Part shown: one piece after another, positions 1-6,545 of the stretch
Position numbering within the stretch: the first letter of the stretch is position 1
How the letters are laid out: every line of letters starts with the position of its first letter
Assembly (NCBI GenBank): GCA_039182715.1
Contig: JBCDBY010000072.1
Coordinates: 1-16,206, forward strand
DNA: 16,206 bases
Direction of reading: 5' to 3'
Origin: JBCDBY01 sp039182715
Lineage (GTDB): Bacteria; Planctomycetota; PLA2
Notes under the pieces: model-generated
What the model saw: only the letters and a program-made list of their open reading frames with translations
Database searches by the model: none
What the model was told of the DNA's origin: nothing
Program-made: the position numbers and the translations under genes

Positions 1-318
1 CTGCAGAACGCGTACTACAGCGTGATCAGCCCCGAAGGCTGCGCCGCCATCCTCTGGAAGGACGGCGAGAAGGCGCCCGAGGCGGCCGAAGCGCTGCGAC
101 TGACGAGCAAGGACCTCGTGCGCCTCGGCATCGTTGACGAGGTGGTGCCGGAGCCTCTGGGCGGCGCCCACCGCGATCCGGACGCCATGGTGGAGACGCT
201 ACGCGACCGGATCGGCGCGCTGCTCTCCGAGCTTGCGGACGTGCCGGTGGATGAGCTGGTGGACCAGCGCTACGGGCGGATCCGGAAGCTCGGCGAAGTC
301 TTTCCCGAGGCGAGCTAG
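1..318 (+). CDS. accA: Acetyl-CoA carboxylase carboxyltransferase subunit alpha, C-terminal part
   Basis: This is the 3' end of accA; the frame is open from base 1, so the start lies outside the window. About 105 residues remain of a family usually near 310-320. The visible stretch contains the motif YYSVISPEGCAAILWKD, which is highly characteristic of AccA, followed by the family's C-terminal helices. AccA pairs with AccD in the cytosolic carboxyltransferase that moves the carboxyl group from biotin on AccB to acetyl-CoA, making malonyl-CoA for fatty-acid synthesis. The gene ends at a TAG, 23 bp before the tail-to-tail end of the minus-strand lipoprotein gene, and no clear hairpin terminator fits between them. 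The remaining sequence shows no frameshift or missing motif. The family call is secure; the N-terminal half cannot be assessed. Confidence 0.95.
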   Translation: MQNAYYSVISPEGCAAILWKDGEKAPEAAEALRLTSKDLVRLGIVDEVVPEPLGGAHRDPDAMVETLRDRIGALLSELADVPVDELVDQRYGRIRKLGEVFPEAS

Positions 319-341
319 CGCTGCGCGCGGCATACAGCCCT

Positions 342-926
342 TCACTCCAGCGCAAACTCGAACTGCACCGGAATCGCCGACGTACGCGGCTCCTGGTAAT
401 TGCCGCTGAAGAACCCGGTGCCGTTCCCCGGGAAGCGAATCGTGCCGCGCAGGCCGGTGTCGAGGTCGCGGTTGACGTCGACCGAACCGCGCACGCCGTC
501 CGGGCCCGGCTCCAGGTCCCAGTCGTCGAGCGTCAGGTCGCACGGCCCGACGTCGATGAACTCGACGACGCCCTCGATGAAGACGCCGGCCGCCAGCCGC
601 GCTTCGCCGCGGAACGAGTAACCGGACCGTTCCGGATCGTTCGCGAAGCGCACCAGGCCGTCGCCGGTCCGCTCCAGATCGAGCCGAACGATCTGCCCGC
701 CGGGCCAGTCGATGACCACGGCGTCGTCCGTCCCCGCGAGCGCCTCCAGCAGCAGGGGCAGCGCCTGCCCGTAGGCCTCCACGCAGAGCGCCGCGTTGTC
801 GAGACGCTCGGCATTCGGAAGCGGGATGACGACCGGCTCCTCCTCTTCGTTCTCGAAGCGGTCGTCCTCGGCCTCCCCGCACCCGGCGAGCAAGGCGAAA
901 ACCAGCGCCCAACGCGCCTTTCCCAT
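342..926 (-). CDS. Small predicted lipoprotein of unknown function
   Basis: This encodes a 194-residue protein I cannot assign to a family. The chosen ATG gives a short lipoprotein signal: a basic start (MGKAR), a hydrophobic run, then a lipobox LAGC with the modified cysteine at residue 16. The open frame extends 25 codons further upstream, but that extension would bury the signal, so it was rejected. After the cysteine comes an acidic linker rich in Glu and Asp. The rest alternates short beta-strand-like segments with Gly/Asp turns and looks like a small beta-rich envelope domain. Anchoring in the inner or outer membrane is inferred from the lipobox. A TATCCT box ends only 6 nt before the ATG and there is no Shine-Dalgarno sequence. 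The gene is divergent from rpmE2 and convergent with accA. Confidence 0.75.
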   Translation of the reverse strand: MGKARWALVFALLAGCGEAEDDRFENEEEEPVVIPLPNAERLDNAALCVEAYGQALPLLLEALAGTDDAVVIDWPGGQIVRLDLERTGDGLVRFANDPERSGYSFRGEARLAAGVFIEGVVEFIDVGPCDLTLDDWDLEPGPDGVRGSVDVNRDLDTGLRGTIRFPGNGTGFFSGNYQEPRTSAIPVQFEFALE

Positions 927-932
927 GCCTGC

Positions 933-938
933 AGGATA
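933..938 (-). promoter_or_regulatory. Candidate leaderless -10 box for the lipoprotein gene
   Basis: On the minus strand the sequence TATCCT fits the TAnnnT pattern of a -10 element. It ends 6 nt before the lipoprotein ATG, so transcription would start at or next to the start codon. No -35 element and no Shine-Dalgarno sequence are evident. The same geometry recurs before four other genes in this window, which is the main support. Confidence 0.45.
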
Positions 939-944
939 CCGTTG

Positions 945-973
945 CTTTCGAATCGCGGGGGAGGCCCTATACT
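945..973 (+). promoter_or_regulatory. Promoter of rpmE2
   Basis: TATACT at 968-973 matches five of six bases of the bacterial -10 consensus and stands out in GC-rich DNA. A weak -35, TTTCGA at 945-950, sits at 17-bp spacing; TTGCTT at 942-947 is a better hexamer but at 20 bp. Transcription would start near 980 and give a leader of about 40 nt before the GTG start of rpmE2. The region also carries the opposite-strand promoter of the lipoprotein gene. Confidence 0.5.
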
Positions 974-989
974 TCGCGATTCGCCAGAA

Positions 990-1016
990 CCCGCGTACCA
1001 AGCCGCGGGAAGGAGG
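990..1016 (+). promoter_or_regulatory. Leader hairpin abutting a strong Shine-Dalgarno of rpmE2
   Basis: CCCGCG at 990-995 pairs perfectly with CGCGGG at 1004-1009 across an 8-nt loop. The stem ends exactly where the Shine-Dalgarno sequence AAGGAGG (1010-1016) begins. That ribosome-binding site lies 5 nt before a GTG at 1022 and decides that start. A hairpin touching the ribosome-binding site is the kind of structure through which a ribosomal protein could control its own translation; that role is inference. Confidence 0.5.
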
Positions 1017-1021
1017 CAGCC

Positions 1022-1288
1022 GTGAGAAAAGACATCCACCCCGACTACCACCCCGTCCTCTTCGTGGACGTGAGCTCCGACTACGAGGTGCAGACCCGCT
1101 CGACCCTGAAGAGCAAAGAGGTCCGCAACATCGACGGCGTCGATCATTTCGTCGTCCGCGTCGACATCTCCTCGGCGAGCCACCCCTTCTACACCGGCCA
1201 GCAGCGCTTCGTCGATGCCGCCGGCCGCATCGAGAAGTTCCGCAAGAAGTTCGGCGACTCGATCCGGTCCAAGAAGAACCAGGACTAA
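1022..1288 (+). CDS. rpmE2: 50S ribosomal protein L31, type B (cysteine-free)
   Basis: This 88-residue protein carries the L31 hallmarks: an N-terminal KDIHPDYHPV, a central SSASHPFYTG and a C-terminal VDAAGRIEKFRKKFG. It contains no cysteine, so it lacks the zinc ribbon of type A L31 and belongs to the zinc-independent type B form. L31 sits at the central protuberance of the large subunit and bridges to the small subunit. In many bacteria the type B copy replaces the zinc-binding one under zinc limitation through Zur; I see no convincing Zur-like palindrome here, and this could be the only L31 of the organism. Start is a GTG with an excellent Shine-Dalgarno. The stop is followed 48 nt later by the next gene. 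Confidence 0.93.
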   Translation: MRKDIHPDYHPVLFVDVSSDYEVQTRSTLKSKEVRNIDGVDHFVVRVDISSASHPFYTGQQRFVDAAGRIEKFRKKFGDSIRSKKNQD

Positions 1289-1311
1289 CCGGTCTTCCCG
1301 TTCAGCCGGGA

Positions 1312-1332
1312 TAGACTGGCGGACGAAGGGAG
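1312..1332 (+). promoter_or_regulatory. Candidate -10 box and Shine-Dalgarno for the TPR lipoprotein gene
   Basis: TAGACT at 1312-1317 fits the TAnnnT -10 pattern. It is followed by the Shine-Dalgarno-like GAAGGGAG at 1325-1332, 4 nt before the ATG at 1337. If this is a promoter, the leader would be only about 12 nt. Read-through from rpmE2 is also possible, as the two genes are 48 bp apart. Confidence 0.35.
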
Positions 1333-1336
1333 TCGT

Positions 1337-2002
1337 ATGACCTTCGTCCGCATCAGCCTGCTCTCGCTGCTGGCCGCCTGTGCCTCCTGTGCCGCCCCGG
1401 CACCGAAGAACGAGCCGACACCCGTCGAGGAAACCGCGCCTCCGGCCGCTTCCGAGCCGGTTCCCGACGAGGCCGCCATCGCGCAGGCCAACCGGGAGGC
1501 CGAACTCGTCCTCGCACGTCGATTCGCCGAGGCGGCCCGGCGCCACCTCGACGCGTCCGAGCTGTTGCAGGCGCGTCAGTACATGTCGCGCGCATGCCAG
1601 CTCGACCCGAAGAACGAGGAATACCGGCAGCAGCTCAACTGGATCGAGGTCAACCTCGGCGACCGGCGCGCCAGCGTCACCATGACCGCACGCCAGGAGG
1701 TCGATCGCATCGAGGCGCGCCGCGAGGAGGAGCTGGTGACCGTGCGTCGCTTCCTCGCCGCCGCGGAGAAGGCCCAGGCGGAGCGGCGCTGGGACGATGC
1801 GCGCCAGGCCTACGAGCGCGCCCTGTTCGTCGTGCGGACCTCCCGATTCCGGGACGACGCCGCGTTCGCGGGGGCTCCGGAGCGCATCGAACGGGACCTG
1901 GAGGCGCTTCAGAGGCGGAAAGTCGAGGAGGAGCGCCGCCTCCAGGCGGAGGCCACCGCGGCCGCCCTCGCCGAAATCGAACGTCGCGATCGCGATCAAT
2001 AG
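1337..2002 (+). CDS. Predicted lipoprotein with TPR-like helical repeats
   Basis: This encodes a 221-residue envelope protein. Residues 1-14 form a hydrophobic signal followed by lipobox LAAC with cysteine 15; a second cysteine at 18 is a less likely anchor. Residues 20-45 are a Pro/Glu/Ala linker. Two TPR-like helical pairs follow, at about 62-95 (ending in the typical ALxLDPxN form, here ACQLDPKN) and about 135-168 (WDDARQAYERAL). The C-terminus, 180-220, is a highly charged helix likely to form a coiled coil. TPR proteins mediate protein-protein contacts, and no enzyme motif is present. Similar helical repeats precede larger domains in some planctomycete secretion proteins, as I recall, so this could be a stand-alone adaptor or a shortened relative; the sequence ends cleanly at a TAG with nothing coding behind it. 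Confidence 0.7.
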   Translation: MTFVRISLLSLLAACASCAAPAPKNEPTPVEETAPPAASEPVPDEAAIAQANREAELVLARRFAEAARRHLDASELLQARQYMSRACQLDPKNEEYRQQLNWIEVNLGDRRASVTMTARQEVDRIEARREEELVTVRRFLAAAEKAQAERRWDDARQAYERALFVVRTSRFRDDAAFAGAPERIERDLEALQRRKVEEERRLQAEATAAALAEIERRDRDQ

Positions 2003-2027
2003 TTGGCGCTTTCGGGCGGCCGATGCG

Positions 2028-2037
2028 TAGATAGGGG
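2028..2037 (+). promoter_or_regulatory. Candidate -10 box and weak ribosome-binding site before the HEAT-PDZ gene
   Basis: TAGATA at 2028-2033 lies 10 nt before the ATG and overlaps AGGGG (2033-2037), which sits 6 nt before the ATG. Either could serve expression, but a promoter at this spot would leave only a few leader bases, so the two readings compete. The 41-bp gap from the previous gene also allows co-transcription. Confidence 0.25.
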
Positions 2038-2043
2038 CGAACC

Positions 2044-3009
2044 ATGATCAATCGCGTGTTTCCCATACTCCTGGTGGTCGGCGCCACGCTGTTCGCCGGC
2101 GGCAAGACCGTTGAAGAGCTGATCGCCGACCTCGGCCACGAAACGTACGAGGTCCGTGAGGCGGCCACGAAGGAGTTGATCGCCAAGGGCGCGGCCGCGG
2201 TGCCGGCGCTGGAGAAGGCGATCACGTCCGAGGACGTCGAGGTACGCATGCGCGCCGGACGTGCGCTCCGCTCCATCCGCGATGCGGCCAAGCCCAAGAA
2301 GCCGGTTCCCCAGCCGAAGCGCGACGCCCGCGGCAACCCGGGATGGCGCGGCTCGGTCGACTCGGTCTCCATCCAGCAGATGAACGGCGAGACGATCGTC
2401 ACGCTGCGTTCGCGCGGCGAGGACGGCAAGCCCACGACCAAGACCTACAAGGGCAAGTCGCTCGACGAGATCAAGGAGAAGCACCCCGAGGTCAAGAAGG
2501 CGCTCGGCGGCATGAAGTTCCAGTTCGACATGGGCGGGGTCGGCTCCGACCGTTGGAAGGAGTTCGAGAAGCGCTGGTTCGAGGAGGACGACTTCTGGAA
2601 GCGCTCCAACGACGATCTCAACAAGGAGATCGAGCGGCTGCGCGAATGGGCGCAGCGGCTCGCCGAGCAGCAGCGCCGCCACCGCGCGCCGAACATGGAA
2701 TCGCGCCGTGGTCGCGCCGATGCGATGCAGCTCGGCGTGCGCGCCCGTCGTCCCGAGGCGGTGCTCGACGTGCAGCTCCAGCTGCGTGGTCGTGGCCTCG
2801 TGATCGAAGAGGTGGCGCGCGGCTCGCGGGCGGAGAAGGCCGGCCTGCAGCGCTACGACATCCTGGTGGAGCTCAACGGCATGGCGATCCGCGGATTGCA
2901 GGACGTCGGTCCCGCGCTGCGCGCGGCCAAGGATGCGACGCTCACCGCCAAGGTGGTGCGCCGCGGCCAGATCACCGACCTGAAGTCAGACGGACAATCG
3001 GTCCGATGA
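2044..3009 (+). CDS. Secreted HEAT-repeat and PDZ-domain protein
   Basis: This encodes a 321-residue protein with a signal peptide (residues 1-18, hydrophobic FPILLVVGATLFA, probable cleavage near LFA|GG). Residues 22-80 form an alpha-helical HEAT-type unit with YEVREAATKEL and VEVRMRAGRALRSI. Residues 100-150 are a beta-rich segment, 170-215 a charged helix rich in Trp/Arg/Glu, and 229-310 a PDZ domain. Its binding loop reads QLGVRA, followed by GLVIEEVARGSRAEKAGLQRYD and an LNG turn. PDZ domains bind peptide C-termini or strands. There is no trypsin-like or site-2 protease domain, so this is not HtrA or RseP; an adaptor or scaffold outside the cytoplasm is inferred. Its last 38 bp overlap the 3' end of the kinase gene on the other strand. 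Confidence 0.8.
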   Translation: MINRVFPILLVVGATLFAGGKTVEELIADLGHETYEVREAATKELIAKGAAAVPALEKAITSEDVEVRMRAGRALRSIRDAAKPKKPVPQPKRDARGNPGWRGSVDSVSIQQMNGETIVTLRSRGEDGKPTTKTYKGKSLDEIKEKHPEVKKALGGMKFQFDMGGVGSDRWKEFEKRWFEEDDFWKRSNDDLNKEIERLREWAQRLAEQQRRHRAPNMESRRGRADAMQLGVRARRPEAVLDVQLQLRGRGLVIEEVARGSRAEKAGLQRYDILVELNGMAIRGLQDVGPALRAAKDATLTAKVVRRGQITDLKSDGQSVR

Positions 3010-6000
3010 ACTCGGGCTGCTCCGCCTGCGGGTTCGCCTTGCGGACGGAGAAGCCCTCGACGAACAGCCCGTGCTGGCGCCGGAGCGCTCGCACGCGCTG
3101 CTCCGCACTCGACCGCACCCACGACGCGCGGCGGACGATCGCGGGCAGCACCACGTTTCGATCCTGACGCAGTCCGGTCCCCGCCAGGCCCCTTCGGTCG
3201 ACCCAGCGCGCTTCGCCCGCGGCGTCGAGCGTGAGCTGCATGGGGCGCACGCCGGTCGGAAGCGAGCCTTCCTCCAGCCACGTCGTGCCGTCGTAGCGGA
3301 CCATCACGCCGTCGTCGCGGACGGCCACGATGCGTTCGCCGCCGGGGTCCAGCGCGATCGCGACCATGCGTCCCAGCTGCGGCCAGGACTGCAGAAGCGT
3401 GCGGTTTTCGCTCTCCCAGAGCAGGACGGTGCCGGCGGCGTCGCAGGCGGCGACCCGTAAACCCTCGGATTCCGCCGACAGCGCGAGAATCGGCTCGGCG
3501 GTGGCCGCTTCGAACGAAACCGGCCGTCCCGAACGAATCGGCCAGAGTCGCACGCCGCCGTCGAGGCCACCCGTCAGCAGCCGTCCATCTCCGGTGGCCC
3601 AGTCGACCGCGGTGAGCGGCACGTCCTGGCCGTCGAACGCGCGCACGACCGAGCCCTGCTCCACGTCCCAGACCTCGATGCGGCCGGAGAGCGTGACGGC
3701 CGCGACGAAGCGACCGTCCGGCGAGAAGCTGACGGCCGAAGCCGGTTCCCGGAGCGTGCCGGGCAGGCGCTGGACCTCCTCCTCTCCGGTGCGCGCCAGA
3801 TCGAGTCCGCCGTCGCGGCGCACGCGCGCCACGCGGCGCGTCTCGCGGTGCAACGCGCCGGCGCCGCCCGGTCCGCGCTCGGCGAGGTTCCACACGCGAA
3901 TGGTGCCGTCCTCGCGCGCGGCGGCGAAGTAGGGGGCCCCGACCGCGCCGGCCACGACGGTGAGAGGGGACGTCTCGTGCGCGCCCAGCGAACGGACCCG
4001 TCCGGTGTCCCCGTCGAGGAACCGCAGCGTGCCGTCCTCCGCGCCGGTGTACGCCATCACGTTCACCTCGGGCACGAAAATGCTCGCGATGCGATCGCCG
4101 GGCGCACCGCGCAGGCGCGTCTTCTTCGCTTCGCGGCCCGGCGTCCACTCGTAGACGCTTCCACTCGGTGTCCACGTGCTCACGCCGAACGACGTGGTCG
4201 CGAGACCGGCCAGCGGCTCGTCGCCCGGTCCGTCCCACGTCTGCAGCAGCAGCAGCGTCTCCGCGTGCGACTCGTTGATCGATCCGTCGGCGGCGGTGCT
4301 GATCAGGTTGGGCTTGTCGAGGCCCCGGCGCAGCGCGGTCACGGCCTGGCTGTGATGGCGCGACACCGCCTGCACGTTGCCGTCGCGATCGAACAGGCGA
4401 ATGCGGCCGTCCGCGTAGCCGGCCAGTAGCGATCCCGGCTGTATTCCGGCGGTCAGCGCGGTGACCGCCGTGTCGCGGTAGAGCGTGTCGTCGTCGAAAT
4501 CGGGCGCTCCGTTCGCGACGGGGAGCGTGGCGGGCCAGGTCGCGAGCGGCGCATCGAGATCCGGCTGCAGGATCGCAATGCGGCCATCCTCGCCCCCGGC
4601 CGCGAGGAGTAGCCCCTCCTGGCCGCCGAACATGGCCACCGCGGTCACGCGGCTTTCGGCCGCGTCCCAGGACCGCGGTCGCTCGACGCTGTCCTCCGCC
4701 TTCCGGATCAGATGCAGACGGCCCTCGTCGTCGCCAATGAGCAGCAGCAGCCCCTCGAATTGGTAGAGCCCCAGCGCGGTTCCTCGCACGCCGTAGGCGC
4801 AGAACTCGAGCGTGGGGGTCCAGCGACGTTCCGCTTCGGCGAGCGTCCGCCACGCCGCCGGCGTCGACGCCCGTCCCAACGCCGTGGCGGCAATGATGCG
4901 CGCCGAGGCGATGCGGTCGTCGGCCAGCAGATCCTCGGCGCGCGCGGCGTGCGCTTCCGCGATGCGAATCTGCGCATCGGCAAGCCGACTCTCCGCCCGG
5001 TCGCGCGCGCGGGTCAGATGGCCCACCTGCGCCTGCGCCTCGCGTTCGAGTCGGGCCGCGCGATCGCGCTCCTCGTTGAGCATGCCGAACACGATCAGCG
5101 CGACGATGGCGCCGATGGCGAGCAGCCCCGCGGCCACGCGCTGCAGGACCGCGAGTCGGTCGGAGCGCACGCGCTTGCGAATGCCGCGCTCGCGCATGCG
5201 CTTGACGCGCGCCTGGAGCTCGAGCGCCTCCTCGTGCTCCGGCCGCAAGTGAATGATGCGGTTGAGCGCGATCGTCGCGCGGTCCAGATAGAGCAGCTGC
5301 AGGTTGCCCTCCAGCCGGCGTGCCGACTCGACCTCGTCGCGCGCCTCGTCCGTCAGGGCGCGCACTTCGCGTTCGATGGGGCCCTCGGTCTGCCAGAGGC
5401 GGATGGCGCGGGCCAGCTCGTCGACCGACTCGTAGCGGTCCTCCGGCGCCCGCGAGAGCGCGCGCTCGCACACGTCCGCCAACTCCTTCGGCACGCTCGG
5501 GTCGACTTCGTCCACGCGCGGCGGCGTCTCGCGCAGCGCCTGGTTGACGTACTCCAGGAAGTTCGCGAACTGGAAGGGCAGGCGACCCGCGAGGATCCGG
5601 AAGAGGATCGCGCCGAGACTGTAGATGTCGCTGCGCGCATCGACCTGCTCGCTCTGGCCCAGCGCCGCCTCGGGTGCCATGAACCCCGGCGTGCCGAGCG
5701 CGCCGGCGACCGTCTTCAGGTCGGTCGCCTGACGGTAGATCTCGATCTGTTCCTGCCACTTGCGCATCGTCACGTCGGGCTGACCGGCGACCTTGGCGAG
5801 GCCCCAGTCGAGCACGATCACCTCGCCGAACGAGCCGAGCGCGATGTTTTCGGGCTTGAGGTCGCGATGGATGACGCTGCGCGCGTGCGCGTAGCGGATC
5901 GTGTCGCAGACCTTCAGGAACTCCTCGAGCAGGCCGAGCCGTGCGTCGAGATCCTGGGCGGCGATGATCGCCTCCTTCATCGTCCGTTCGCCGCGCACGT

Positions 6001-6367
6001 AGCGCATCGTGTAGTACGGCACGCCCTCCTCGGTCTCGCCCAGTTCGTAGACCGGGACGATGCCCGGGTGCTCCATGCCGCTGGTGACCCACGCCTCCTG
6101 CAGGAAGCGCGTGCGCAACTCGTCGAAGGAGCGCGCGCTGTCGGACTCGAGATCGCGGGGCGGCGTCGCGTCGAGCGGCTGCTCGGGCGCCGGCGCATCG
6201 CTGCCCGCGCGCGGATCGGGCAGCACGATCTTGAAGGCGACCTGCCGGTTCAGCTCCGAATCGAGCGCGAGATAGACCGCGCCCATGCCGCCCTTGCCGA
6301 TGATCTCGAATTCGGAGTATCGGCCGGCAGCCACGCGACGAAGATCAGCCCGCGGGTCGGAGGACAT
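2972..6367 (-). CDS. Transmembrane Ser/Thr protein kinase with WD40-like beta-propeller
   Basis: This is a 1131-residue Hanks-type kinase. The glycine loop IGKGGMGAVY is at 23-32, the ATP-binding lysine K46 is in VAFK, and the probable helix-C glutamate is E91. The catalytic loop HRDLKPEN is at 167-174 (D169), the magnesium motif is DWG (187-189), and GTPGFMAPE is at 225-233. All catalytic residues are present. A roughly 35-residue acidic insert lies between K46 and helix C. Residues 355-392 resemble a TPR pair. A basic stretch then precedes one membrane helix (about 409-430), followed by a coiled coil to about 480. The remaining 600 residues hold about ten degenerate WD40-type blades such as EDGTIRVWN. 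The basic residues before the helix predict kinase inside and propeller outside, giving a sensor kinase; ligand and substrates are unknown. Confidence 0.9.
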   Translation of the reverse strand: MSSDPRADLRRVAAGRYSEFEIIGKGGMGAVYLALDSELNRQVAFKIVLPDPRAGSDAPAPEQPLDATPPRDLESDSARSFDELRTRFLQEAWVTSGMEHPGIVPVYELGETEEGVPYYTMRYVRGERTMKEAIIAAQDLDARLGLLEEFLKVCDTIRYAHARSVIHRDLKPENIALGSFGEVIVLDWGLAKVAGQPDVTMRKWQEQIEIYRQATDLKTVAGALGTPGFMAPEAALGQSEQVDARSDIYSLGAILFRILAGRLPFQFANFLEYVNQALRETPPRVDEVDPSVPKELADVCERALSRAPEDRYESVDELARAIRLWQTEGPIEREVRALTDEARDEVESARRLEGNLQLLYLDRATIALNRIIHLRPEHEEALELQARVKRMRERGIRKRVRSDRLAVLQRVAAGLLAIGAIVALIVFGMLNEERDRAARLEREAQAQVGHLTRARDRAESRLADAQIRIAEAHAARAEDLLADDRIASARIIAATALGRASTPAAWRTLAEAERRWTPTLEFCAYGVRGTALGLYQFEGLLLLIGDDEGRLHLIRKAEDSVERPRSWDAAESRVTAVAMFGGQEGLLLAAGGEDGRIAILQPDLDAPLATWPATLPVANGAPDFDDDTLYRDTAVTALTAGIQPGSLLAGYADGRIRLFDRDGNVQAVSRHHSQAVTALRRGLDKPNLISTAADGSINESHAETLLLLQTWDGPGDEPLAGLATTSFGVSTWTPSGSVYEWTPGREAKKTRLRGAPGDRIASIFVPEVNVMAYTGAEDGTLRFLDGDTGRVRSLGAHETSPLTVVAGAVGAPYFAAAREDGTIRVWNLAERGPGGAGALHRETRRVARVRRDGGLDLARTGEEEVQRLPGTLREPASAVSFSPDGRFVAAVTLSGRIEVWDVEQGSVVRAFDGQDVPLTAVDWATGDGRLLTGGLDGGVRLWPIRSGRPVSFEAATAEPILALSAESEGLRVAACDAAGTVLLWESENRTLLQSWPQLGRMVAIALDPGGERIVAVRDDGVMVRYDGTTWLEEGSLPTGVRPMQLTLDAAGEARWVDRRGLAGTGLRQDRNVVLPAIVRRASWVRSSAEQRVRALRRQHGLFVEGFSVRKANPQAEQPEFIGPIVRLTSGR

Positions 6368-6375
6368 GGGGACGC

Positions 6376-6381
6376 ATTATG
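6376..6381 (-). promoter_or_regulatory. Candidate leaderless -10 box for the kinase gene
   Basis: On the minus strand CATAAT matches five of six -10 consensus bases and lies 8 nt before the kinase ATG (6367). There is no Shine-Dalgarno sequence and no evident -35 hexamer. The spacing would put the 5' end of the mRNA at or one base from the start codon. Confidence 0.45.
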
Positions 6382-6408
6382 AAGGACCACGGCGCCTCGG
6401 GGGGAATT

Positions 6409-6443
6409 ACGTTGGACGTTCGACGTGTGACGTTGGACGTTCG
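6409..6443 (+). repeat. Heptanucleotide repeat array, left arm
   Basis: Five 7-bp units run head to tail without gaps: ACGTTGG, ACGTTCG, ACGTGTG, ACGTTGG, ACGTTCG. The ACGT core is constant and the last three bases vary. The array lies in the 178-bp spacer between the kinase and fabH genes, both on the minus strand. It faces a second array in opposite orientation 65 bp away. Repeats of this type are, to my recollection, scattered in intergenic DNA of Verrucomicrobia and Planctomycetes and give rise to spurious short reading frames. Confidence 0.85.
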
Positions 6444-6508
6444 TCCTGGGAAGTCCGCCGGAACGACGGACGGAGTCGCGTGCCGGCGCGGCGCAGGGAC
6501 GTTTCCGT

Positions 6509-6543
6509 TCGACGTCCAACGTCCAACGTCAAACGTCAAACGT
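6509..6543 (-). repeat. Heptanucleotide repeat array, right arm (inverted)
   Basis: Read on the plus strand the units are TCGACGT, CCAACGT, CCAACGT, CAAACGT and CAAACGT. The last four are the reverse complements of ACGTTGG and ACGTTTG. This is therefore the same heptamer family as the left arm, inverted. It begins immediately (2 bp) downstream of the fabH stop codon, so in the fabH transcript the two arms could pair imperfectly into a long stem and serve as a 3' end structure. That function is inferred. Confidence 0.85.
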
Positions 6544-6545
6544 GA

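Noticed and set aside
1296..1311. Hairpin TCCCG/CGGGA after rpmE2 as a terminator
   Set aside because: The stem is only 5 bp, there is no T-run, and it abuts a likely -10 box for the next gene.
2853..6092. Very long minus-strand frame of about 1080 codons inside the kinase region
   Set aside because: It is a frame-shifted shadow of the kinase gene: low-complexity Arg/Gly/Ala-rich product, no domains, while the true frame carries all kinase motifs.
4712..6382. Plus-strand frame of 556 codons antisense to the kinase
   Set aside because: Long antisense frames are expected in GC-rich genes; the product is Arg/Leu/Ala-rich with no recognisable motif and no promoter or ribosome-binding site.
6409..6543. 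CRISPR array
   Set aside because: Units are 7 bp with no spacers, and the two arms are inverted; no cas genes are present.
6250..6545. Short frames through the heptamer arrays giving TSNV/FDVGR-type peptides
   Set aside because: These peptides are the direct translation of the 7-bp repeats, a known source of spurious hypothetical proteins; no start signals support them.
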